Below, one piece after another: positions 16,701-22,030 of a stretch of DNA of 38,596 bases. The stretch covers positions 1-38,596 of the forward strand of contig CADCRH010000053.1 of assembly GCA_902803805.1 (NCBI GenBank). The letters are read 5' to 3'. The first letter of the stretch is position 1. Each line of letters begins with the position of its first letter. Below the pieces are notes generated by a model. That model was not told the DNA's origin and ran no database searches. It saw nothing but the letters and a program-made list of their open reading frames with translations. This DNA is from an uncultured Ruminococcus sp. (GTDB lineage: Bacteria > Bacillota > Clostridia > Oscillospirales > Acutalibacteraceae). The translations under genes and the position numbers were made by a program.

Positions 16701-17349
16701 AGAAAGTGGTGCTCCCGAGGGTTATCAGGAACTGGGTAATGCTACAGTGGTGATTAGTCCAGACGGAACTGTTACGGTTTCGGGCAACAGTAATGTTACC
16801 AGAGTCGGAACGTCAATCACAGTTAAAAACCGTAAAATAAAATCAAGCATTACCTTAGTTAAGATAGGTGACGGTGACACAAACAGTACGTTAAAAGGTG
16901 CTGAATTCAAAATTACATCTACTGCCGACGGATTTACTCCGATTGACAAGGCTACATCTGATGAAGACGGTTTAATCCGAAAGCTTGAAAGTGTTGCTGA
17001 CGGAACTTACACCATCACCGAAACAAAAGCAAGTCCGGGTTATAATTTGTTAACCGAATCTGTCAATATCGTTGTTGAGCAAGGAAAGATAAAAACAAAG
17101 ACTGTCAAAATCAATGGTAATGACAAAACAGTACTTGAAGGAAATGAAAGCGTTTTGGTTGATGAATCAACAACGACGGATGGTGTAACCAAATATACGG
17201 TTTACATTTCCAACAAGTCGGGCAAGGTACTCCCGAACACGGGCGGTACCGGTACAACAATTTGCATAATAGGGGGAGTGACAATTATTGCACTGACCCT
17301 TTTATGGAGATACTTTATCGGGAAAAAACAAAAAAGGAGGTATGAATAA
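13750..17349 (+). CDS. Giant LPXTG adhesin with His/Cys repeats and SpaA domains (likely pilus tip)
   Basis: A 1199-residue surface protein. A long basic N-terminus and signal/anchor segment occupy residues 1 to about 45. Residues 62-184 hold six tandem His/Cys units of the form HxHxxxCY-(x)n-LxCG, with the last unit degenerate. A Ser/Thr-rich linker and a large beta-rich region of unknown fold (about 200-810) follow. Three SpaA/CnaB-type domains start near 822, 932 and 1032, each ending in the E-box pattern (TVTETSPPPGY, TLTESGAPEGY, TITETKASPGY) expected for isopeptide bonds. LPNTG is at 1161-1165, then a membrane segment and KKQKRRYE. ATG at 13750 has GGGAGGG 9 nt upstream; a TTG two codons earlier is too close. 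The size and position fit a tip adhesin. Confidence 0.88.
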   Translation: MKSSLTNWTSEIIKRTKANKRRKKIAVFLAFAVTAATVYALLIPAFTLESKPTVIDCAAAIHEHTSECYDDNGELICGYADYVVHTHSESCYNADGELLCSLPEIAEHVHDDSCYTETKTLVCGKEENENHTHSDSCYMTERFLSCGKLELHTHTEDCYDDNGNLICGKLELKEHNHSSECFKTESSTESETTQSSTVTRAKALLKAASAASNQTVEQINGGTVTFESTETITFTEASVGTYQFSFSKDIPNLKVTITYTDKNISNVSYTGGNNNNTVSGLAINGKMCTFTINSVKKNKMNTIAITFAESSESSVQESSSSTEEQTTLTKQQSDYAVTVKGNKNKLNGCEVIVEKYAPESHTDYYSAMVNDIDSSLSTDVSKKDEIFKFVNMYHIYLSKDGGQTEYVLDENENINLQVTITDSSLSADSVYVGHYGNGAVKKSISDTDESTGLGVKQLKVKDNSITFHLKSFSVISAVALAGGTTTTTTDANGAKIVKTTGTLTAHDIEGYSNNDKWQIGTVGYYETINGSRMIKYIEPTDTEDVFKVTVRIEREPSTEDMQEVLQAAGGIVLQSNKFGQAVGTIVTDYSPQSKDTVCSTVDRGTGWMTFTYKTSKGDFTVKVYGNTNTNGGTYQEVIVPMPDGNYLVGSHTHISFSKNSQNVQVLSQTIDLTVNNLEKKFFESITPTFKSLTDTINTERFEYLSDKGITSTLGTTIYSNNIITWSGVSELEADSNAQMSYYVRLKTSELQSGANSSIGSMLYSGTTPSGGTSYTVGTAQSSVEGTYTIYTEAAQGSSITSGRRQVTYNKTLEADKPSAKGLLYYIKVKKQDKNDDTPLSGAVFTISGTDGAGESIKTTITTGEDGTGINSVGLPWGNYTVTETSPPPGYKLASYSESVKVAYQGGGQDVQAIGDNKAGKDLTGSPCKNDPIIINVTKLDADDNDKPMKNITLTLTGSKAYGVTTDENGSGSWTAIPAGTYTLTESGAPEGYQELGNATVVISPDGTVTVSGNSNVTRVGTSITVKNRKIKSSITLVKIGDGDTNSTLKGAEFKITSTADGFTPIDKATSDEDGLIRKLESVADGTYTITETKASPGYNLLTESVNIVVEQGKIKTKTVKINGNDKTVLEGNESVLVDESTTTDGVTKYTVYISNKSGKVLPNTGGTGTTICIIGGVTIIALTLLWRYFIGKKQKRRYE
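13933..14301 (+). repeat. Six tandem His/Cys-rich repeat units inside the adhesin gene
   Basis: The units start with HEHTSECY, HTHSESCY, HVHDDSCY, HTHSDSCY, HTHTEDCY and HNHSSECF. The first five also end in a second Cys within an LxC(G/S) motif. The pattern of paired His and Cys per unit is what a repeated metal site or disulphide-linked module would show. The DNA copies differ from each other at many silent sites, so the array is old rather than freshly amplified. Confidence 0.85.
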
Positions 17350-17385
17350 CCCTCCGCAAAAATCCCTGATAGGTATAATAAATGA

Positions 17386-17413
17386 TTGCAAATGGCATAA
17401 AGCTGTTTACAAT
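17386..17413 (+). promoter_or_regulatory. Possible internal promoter for the shaft pilin
   Basis: TTGCAA (17386-17391), 16 bp spacer, TACAAT (17408-17413), in the 135 bp gap before the major pilin. It could raise shaft pilin levels above the adhesin. Based only on the match to the consensus. Confidence 0.4.
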
Positions 17414-17439
17414 ACAAACGTTTCAGTTACTTACAAATC

Positions 17440-17458
17440 GATACGGACAGACCGTATC
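17440..17458 (+). other. Hairpin in the shaft-pilin leader
   Basis: GATACGG and CCGTATC form a perfect 7 bp stem with loop ACAGA, ending 10-15 nt before the AAAGGAG ribosome site of the major pilin. With no T run it is not a terminator; it could stabilise the 5' end of a pilin mRNA. Confidence 0.45.
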
Positions 17459-17484
17459 ACGAAAAATGAAAGGAGAAAAGTATA

Positions 17485-19032
17485 ATGAAACTGGGAAGAA
17501 ATTTTAAGAAGGCAATCGCAATCGGTATTTTGTCGGCAATGGTAGGCGTAATGGCTCTGCCTGTTTCTGCGGCTACGATCAACGTTACAAACTCGACAAA
17601 GGATAAGACTTACACGGCATACAAGCTTTTTGACGCTACTTACAGCGGCGATAAGGCTTCTTACACGGTAAATACTAACACAGAGGCTGGTCAAAAGGTT
17701 TATGATGCTTTGAGAGACTTGACAGATGTCTTTACCTTTACACCTCAGGATACAGACGCTAAAATTTACAATGTAACAATTAAAGATAGCACTGTAACCC
17801 AGAAAGACATTGTTGATAAAATAAAAACAAAGTTGGGTTCTAATGTAACAGCATTGGAGGCAGCAGGCACTGTGACAGGTGACGGCGGCAAAGTAACAAT
17901 TGACAATGTAGATAACGGTTATTATTATGTAACGACAACAAACGGTACGATCGTTGCTATTGATAATGCCAACGGAAATGTAGATGTTATTGATAAGAAC
18001 AAAACGCCCGGTTGGGAAAAAGACCCCGATGGCGGCGACGAAGCAGGTAAGACAGTACTTGATGTATCAACCAACAAGTATGTAAAGGCAAACTCTGCCA
18101 ATATCGGAGATACCGCTTCTTTCAAAATCAATGCTGCTGTTCCGTCAACAGTAAAGGGCAAAAATGTAACAGAGTACAAATTTGTCGATACACTGAGCAC
18201 CGGTTTCTCCATTAAAGACGTTAACAATGACGAAACAGTTGATGGAAAGGATATAACGATCGCTATTACCGCAGATGATAAAACAGTGGCAGGTACAGGA
18301 ACCTACGATTTGACAACTACCATCAGCGGTAATACCATTACTGTTACTGTACTGCCGAAATCGGGCTATCCTACAGACGCACATATCGAAATTACCTATC
18401 AGGCAGATGTTAATGAAAATGCTGTTCTTGACAATACCAATACAGTAGCTCTGACTTATCAGACAAAGAAAACAAATGATGTTGACCCCGAAGATAAACC
18501 GGAGGTGCCGCAGGATAAAACAGATACCTATGTTTACGGTTTTGATCTCCACAAGTATGCTGACAGTGAAACAAGCAGCTACCTTGCAGGCGCAGAATTT
18601 AAGCTTTACGATAGTAAAGGAAATCAGGTAAAAGTAGTAGCTGTCGGTACAAACTACAAGGTAGATGAAAAGCAAACATCAGATACGATTATCACAACAA
18701 ATGCTTCAGGCGTAGTTAAGATTTTTGGTCTTGCAGAAGGCACCTACTATCTTGAAGAAACAAAAGCTCCTGCCGGCTATAATAAGCTTACCTCTCGCTT
18801 TGAAGTGAAAGCGCTTACAGGTGACGGAAATGGAGCAACGAAGCTGACCAATGTTGATGAGAATGGTTATGCAACAGGTACAAATGAAGTTCAGGTTCAG
18901 AATAATTCCGGTACACTCTTCCCGTCAACGGGTGGCGCAGGCAGAATCGCTCTTTATGCTGTAGGCGGCGTTTTGGTAGTTGGCTTCAGTGTTACAATGG
19001 TCAGCAGAAGACGCTCAAAGCTGGCAGAATAA
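17485..19032 (+). CDS. Major pilin (shaft), isopeptide-forming SpaA/FctA type
   Basis: A 515-residue pilin subunit. The signal peptide ends near residue 29 (ALPVSAAT). The N-terminal domain opens with the pilin pattern TAYKLFDATYSGD. A central domain (about 185-330) is an isopeptide-type fimbrial domain, and a C-terminal SpaA domain (about 348-455) has DLHKYADSETSSYLAGAEFKLYD and the E-box YYLEETKAPAGY. The sorting signal is FPSTG at 479-483, followed by a membrane segment and RRRSKLAE. I see no canonical YPKN pilin motif; a lysine in the VIDKNKTPGWEK stretch at the first domain boundary is a candidate for cross-linking. The ribosome site AAAGGAG is strong. It precedes the class C sortase. 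Confidence 0.9.
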   Translation: MKLGRNFKKAIAIGILSAMVGVMALPVSAATINVTNSTKDKTYTAYKLFDATYSGDKASYTVNTNTEAGQKVYDALRDLTDVFTFTPQDTDAKIYNVTIKDSTVTQKDIVDKIKTKLGSNVTALEAAGTVTGDGGKVTIDNVDNGYYYVTTTNGTIVAIDNANGNVDVIDKNKTPGWEKDPDGGDEAGKTVLDVSTNKYVKANSANIGDTASFKINAAVPSTVKGKNVTEYKFVDTLSTGFSIKDVNNDETVDGKDITIAITADDKTVAGTGTYDLTTTISGNTITVTVLPKSGYPTDAHIEITYQADVNENAVLDNTNTVALTYQTKKTNDVDPEDKPEVPQDKTDTYVYGFDLHKYADSETSSYLAGAEFKLYDSKGNQVKVVAVGTNYKVDEKQTSDTIITTNASGVVKIFGLAEGTYYLEETKAPAGYNKLTSRFEVKALTGDGNGATKLTNVDENGYATGTNEVQVQNNSGTLFPSTGGAGRIALYAVGGVLVVGFSVTMVSRRRSKLAE

Positions 19033-19075
19033 TATAATAACAACAATGATTTCTTGACACAAATCATTAAGCTTA

Positions 19076-19100
19076 CGGGAGGAGCACTGCGCTTCTCCCG
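19076..19100 (+). other. Stable hairpin between shaft pilin and class C sortase
   Basis: CGGGAGGAGC (19076-19085) pairs with GCTTCTCCCG (19091-19100), 10 bp with one G-U pair, around a 5-nt loop. A shorter outer AAGCT/AGCTT pairing flanks it. There is no T run, so it is more likely a 3'-end stabiliser or processing site than a terminator. It would let pilin mRNA accumulate over sortase mRNA. Confidence 0.55.
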
Positions 19101-19122
19101 ATACAGCTTTGAGGAGAACTTT

Positions 19123-20013
19123 ATGAAAAGAAAAATGACAAATATTTTTTTGGCAATCGGTTTGCTGATAGGGTTGTCCTTTTTGCTGTATCCTACCGTC
19201 AGCGATACTTGGAACGCTCACCACCAAACACAGGTTATTGAGAACTATAATGATGAGATCGAAAATCTCTCCGATACCCAGTCAAAGAAGCTCATCACCG
19301 ACGCACAAACCTATAATGAAAAGCTTCGCTCAATGACAAACCGTTGGAATCTGTCGGAACAGGATTTGCAGGAATATGACAATATTCTGAATATCGGTTC
19401 AAGCGGTATAATGGGATATATCGAAATCGAAAAAATCAATGTCAAAGTTGCAATATATCACGGTACGGACGATTCTGTGCTTCAAATCGGTGCAGGTCAT
19501 TTGGAAGGCTCATCAATGCCGGTCGGCGGAGAAGGTACGCACAGTGTTTTGATGGCACACAGAGGTCTGATGTCCGCCAAACTTTTTACCGATCTGGATA
19601 AAATGCAGGAGGGCGATACATTCACCATTAACGTTCTCGGTGAAACAATGACATATGAGGTTTATGCCGTTCGTACTGTTGAGCCTGACGATTTGGCAGA
19701 CCTGACGATCGAAAAAGACCGTGATCTATGTACGCTTGTAACCTGTACCCCGTACGGAATCAATACCCATCGGCTTCTTGTTCAGGGAATTCGTATCGAA
19801 AACCAAACAAAGCTGTATGTTTCGTCCGAAGCAATCGTGATCGATTCCATTATTGTTACCTTTGTGGTGCTTGTGCCGGTTCTGCTAATAATATTCTTGA
19901 TCTTTATGATTCTGCCTAACAGAAAGATCAGCGACGCGAAACGAAAAGAAATTGCGGAAATTCTGCTTGACAGCGAAACCAAAAATATAGATGATACAGA
20001 TGATACCCAATAG
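19123..20013 (+). CDS. Class C sortase (pilin polymerase)
   Basis: A 296-residue transpeptidase that would join shaft pilins through their FPSTG motifs. It has the class C architecture: N-terminal membrane segment (about 8-24), a region where the lid lies, the catalytic barrel and a C-terminal membrane segment (about 245-268) with a cytoplasmic tail. Catalytic residues are His146 (LMAHRGL), Cys208 (VTCTPYG) and Arg217 (NTHR). The usual Asp-Pro-aromatic lid motif before MGYIEI is not visible; the region reads NRWNLSEQDLQEYDN instead. ATG at 19123 is preceded by GAGGAG; a longer in-frame start at 19054 would run through the hairpin and is unlikely. It closes the pilus operon. Confidence 0.92.
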   Translation: MKRKMTNIFLAIGLLIGLSFLLYPTVSDTWNAHHQTQVIENYNDEIENLSDTQSKKLITDAQTYNEKLRSMTNRWNLSEQDLQEYDNILNIGSSGIMGYIEIEKINVKVAIYHGTDDSVLQIGAGHLEGSSMPVGGEGTHSVLMAHRGLMSAKLFTDLDKMQEGDTFTINVLGETMTYEVYAVRTVEPDDLADLTIEKDRDLCTLVTCTPYGINTHRLLVQGIRIENQTKLYVSSEAIVIDSIIVTFVVLVPVLLIIFLIFMILPNRKISDAKRKEIAEILLDSETKNIDDTDDTQ

Positions 20014-20017
20014 AAAA

Positions 20018-20057
20018 ACAAGCCTGCGGAAGCTGTTGATATGCTCCGCAGGCTTGT
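20018..20057. terminator. Strong terminator closing the pilus locus
   Basis: ACAAGCCTGCGGA (20018-20030) pairs perfectly with TCCGCAGGCTTGT (20045-20057), extended by GC/GC with one bulged A. It lies just after the sortase stop and before the convergent TM2 gene, with A-rich and T-rich flanks. Confidence 0.85.
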
Positions 20058-20067
20058 ATCCTTTGTT

Positions 20068-20469
20068 CTATTTGATTTTCCTGCCCTCTTTGTCGGTAAA
20101 ATTCTTTGACAGAATATTAATAACATCAATGATCCATCCAAAACCGAAAATACCGTATGTAAAGAAATAAACAACTCCCGTTGCTGTTTTGCCAACATAA
20201 AATCTGTGGAACCCGAAAAATCCGAACACCAATGCCAGAAGCAGCGTTACTGTCCAAGATTTGTCACTTTTTATAGGGTCATACGGAGGATAAGGATTCT
20301 GAAAGGAGGACGGAGGAGTTTCCCTGACAGGCTGTGATGGAGAAGAATTGTAGTAATTATTGATAACCACATTCTGAGGCTGTTTATCACCGTAGTCTAT
20401 TTCGGTACGGCAGTACGGGCAAAGTCTGTATTCGCTTCCTACTTCCGCGCCACAATTTTTACATTCCAT
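20068..20469 (-). CDS. Zinc-ribbon and TM2-domain membrane protein
   Basis: A 133-residue protein. It begins with a zinc ribbon (CKNCG ... CPYC, four cysteines within the first 20 residues). A Pro/Asn/Tyr/Ser-rich linker follows, then a TM2 domain from about residue 70: two membrane segments joined by the hallmark GFFGFHRFYVGKTATG, ending in DVINIL. TM2 proteins with zinc ribbons are widespread in Firmicutes with no settled function. The gene runs toward the pilus locus and shares its terminator region. A promoter at 20514-20541 suits it. Confidence 0.85.
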   Translation of the reverse strand: MECKNCGAEVGSEYRLCPYCRTEIDYGDKQPQNVVINNYYNSSPSQPVRETPPSSFQNPYPPYDPIKSDKSWTVTLLLALVFGFFGFHRFYVGKTATGVVYFFTYGIFGFGWIIDVINILSKNFTDKEGRKIK

Positions 20470-20513
20470 TATTGCTACACCACGCTTTTATCATTATTTT
20501 ATCTCTTAAAAAT

Positions 20514-20541
20514 AGTTTAACACAAAAAATCCCTGCGTCAA
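20514..20541 (-). promoter_or_regulatory. Possible promoter of the TM2 gene
   Basis: On the minus strand TTGACG (20541-20536), 16 bp spacer, TAAACT (20519-20514). The -35 box is good and the -10 box moderate. Confidence 0.4.
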
Positions 20542-20566
20542 TACATTTTTTCAAAAAATTTATTGG

Positions 20567-21191
20567 TTGCTGTGCGTGAAGAAACGTTATCAATATTATT
20601 TTGATACCAACTTATCGGACGAAAAACAAATAGAACTGAGAAAAACGATCGACAATACTTTTCCGAATCTGAGCATAGAAGAAAGCCGAACATTCAGTTT
20701 TGAAATACTTTCTGTGGAAAGCCGTGCCGAAAACAGAACAAGAGATGTCAATATCTTCGGCGGATTTTTCTTTATCGGTTCAATGCTCAGTGCTGTCTTT
20801 CTCATTGCCGCCGTTCTGATCATTTACTATAAGCAGATTTCCGAGGGCTACGAGGACGCTGCAAGATTTGAAATAATGCAAAAGGTCGGAATGACGAAAA
20901 AGGAAATACGAAAAAGTATTAATTCACAGCTTTTGACCGTGTTTTTCCTGCCATTGCTGTTGGCAGGCTGTCACCTTGCGTTTGCCTTTAATATGATAAG
21001 AGCCTGTTTAAAATCTTAGCACCGCACGGCACAGATATTAAACAGCCTCTAAGAAAACTGCTGTATCTTTTCTATTTAAATAATATTTCGCTGTTTGCGG
21101 TTACAACAGCTGTCAGCTTTATGATATATTGGTATATCAAATTACCTCCAACGCTTACTATAAAATTGTCAGTGATACGAAAAAAGAATAA
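20567..21191 (+). pseudogene. Remnant of an FtsX-family ABC transporter permease
   Basis: Only the C-terminal part of a BceB/VraG-like permease remains. Residues read from about 20570 show the late FtsX segment (FFFIGSMLSAVFLIAAVLIIYYKQISEG) and the conserved MQKVGMTKKEIRKSI and HLAFAFNMI. The frame then breaks at a 53 bp insertion (see the mini-element). It resumes as RKLLYLFYLNNISLFAVTTAVSF, then is shifted again near 21130. The true ending VYQITSNAYYKIVSDTKKE lies in another frame up to the stop at 21189-21191. Three lesions are thus visible: 5' loss, insertion and a small deletion. No ATPase partner is present nearby. The 5' boundary is not sharp. Confidence 0.8.
21000..21049. mobile_element. 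Palindromic mini-element inserted in the permease pseudogene
   Basis: The ends GAGCCTGTTTAA and (reverse complement of the right end) GAGGCTGTTTAA match at 11 of 12 positions; the pairing continues inward to an 18 bp imperfect inverted repeat around a 16-nt GC-rich loop. TAA, or TAAGA if the ends are set 2 bp inward, is duplicated on both sides. Deleting the element and one duplicate (53 bp) restores the permease frame as HLAFAFNMIRKLLYLF, which is the family consensus. This supports a real insertion of a non-autonomous element. Confidence 0.7.
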
Positions 21192-21196
21192 ATAAT

Positions 21197-21237
21197 CAGC
21201 GGCTTCCGCATCATTAAGTGATGTGCGGAAGCCGCTG
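21197..21237 (-). terminator. Terminator of the mutS2-region operon
   Basis: CAGCGGCTTCCGCA pairs perfectly with TGCGGAAGCCGCTG (21224-21237), 14 bp. On the minus strand it is followed by ATTATTTATTC, so it terminates the minus-strand gene that ends at 21241. Confidence 0.8.
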
Positions 21238-21240
21238 TCG

Positions 21241-21987
21241 TTATGAGAATAAGGAAAGAATTGCGTCCTTAATGTCATCGGGTTCAAAGTTGAAAAGTTC
21301 TTTGAGCATTTTTCTGCCCTCGGCACTCAAACAGTACTGACGTACTACCCGAATCGCTTCACGGGTAAGGTTGTTTGTCTGACAGTTGACACCGCCCTCT
21401 TTCGGAAGAAAATGTTTCAATGAAAGGTTGATGGAGATATTTCCGAGTGTATAGTCATTGCCGGCTTTAACGGAAATCGCCGTTGCATTGGCATTGATAT
21501 TTTCATTGTCCGAAAAAATCTGACTTAACGCCCACGACAGCAGCCAATCGGGAAGAGTCAGTTCCCCAAGCTTTGTGTCGTAAAGATTCACTCTCAACAT
21601 TCCCTCACCGTCCATCGAGATCGCTGCCTTTGAATAAAAAGCAAAATCATAACCTTTGCATTTCAGCTTTGCATAGATTTCCGTTTGGTCGTCGGGGTGA
21701 AAATAAATATGAATTTTTTCCAGACCGTTTCCGCTTTCGGGGTTTTCCGAACAGTACCGCTCATTAAAAAATGTATTGATCTGTGCTTCACTTAGCTCAA
21801 AATTCTTTCCGAACAGTGCCGCTTTGAAAGTATCTCCCACAAGAGAATCGTCCTTTGTGCCAAGCTCATATTTGTCGGCATAGTTGTCTTTAAATGCGAG
21901 CGTTGCACAGTAGCACAGCCATATCGTAACGCCAATCAGTGCTAACAGAAGTACAATACTGATGATTCCGATTTTCTTTTTTTTCAT
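21241..21987 (-). CDS. Membrane-anchored protein, possibly YpmS/DUF2140-like
   Basis: A 248-residue protein with a lysine-rich start, one N-terminal membrane segment (about 5-28) and a beta-rich extracytoplasmic domain. The pattern of a short helix (FELSEAQINTFFNERY) followed by paired strands (IHIYFHPDDQTEIYAKLK, AAISMDGEGMLRVNLYDTKLGELTLPDWLLSWAL) resembles the YpmS/DUF2140 group of envelope proteins, but I would not insist on it. The ATG at 21987 has GGAGG 7 nt upstream, so a GTG/ATG seven codons earlier is less likely. It follows mutS2 by 43 bp and is probably the last gene of that operon. Confidence 0.6.
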   Translation of the reverse strand: MKKKKIGIISIVLLLALIGVTIWLCYCATLAFKDNYADKYELGTKDDSLVGDTFKAALFGKNFELSEAQINTFFNERYCSENPESGNGLEKIHIYFHPDDQTEIYAKLKCKGYDFAFYSKAAISMDGEGMLRVNLYDTKLGELTLPDWLLSWALSQIFSDNENINANATAISVKAGNDYTLGNISINLSLKHFLPKEGGVNCQTNNLTREAIRVVRQYCLSAEGRKMLKELFNFEPDDIKDAILSLFS

Positions 21988-22030
21988 CGGCAGACCTCCA
22001 AAAATCAAATCTCTTGATGTCGGCAGAAAA

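Noticed and set aside
17380..17484. A short frame just before the shaft pilin
   Set aside because: It has no ribosome site and no resemblance to known proteins, and the region is better explained as promoter and leader.
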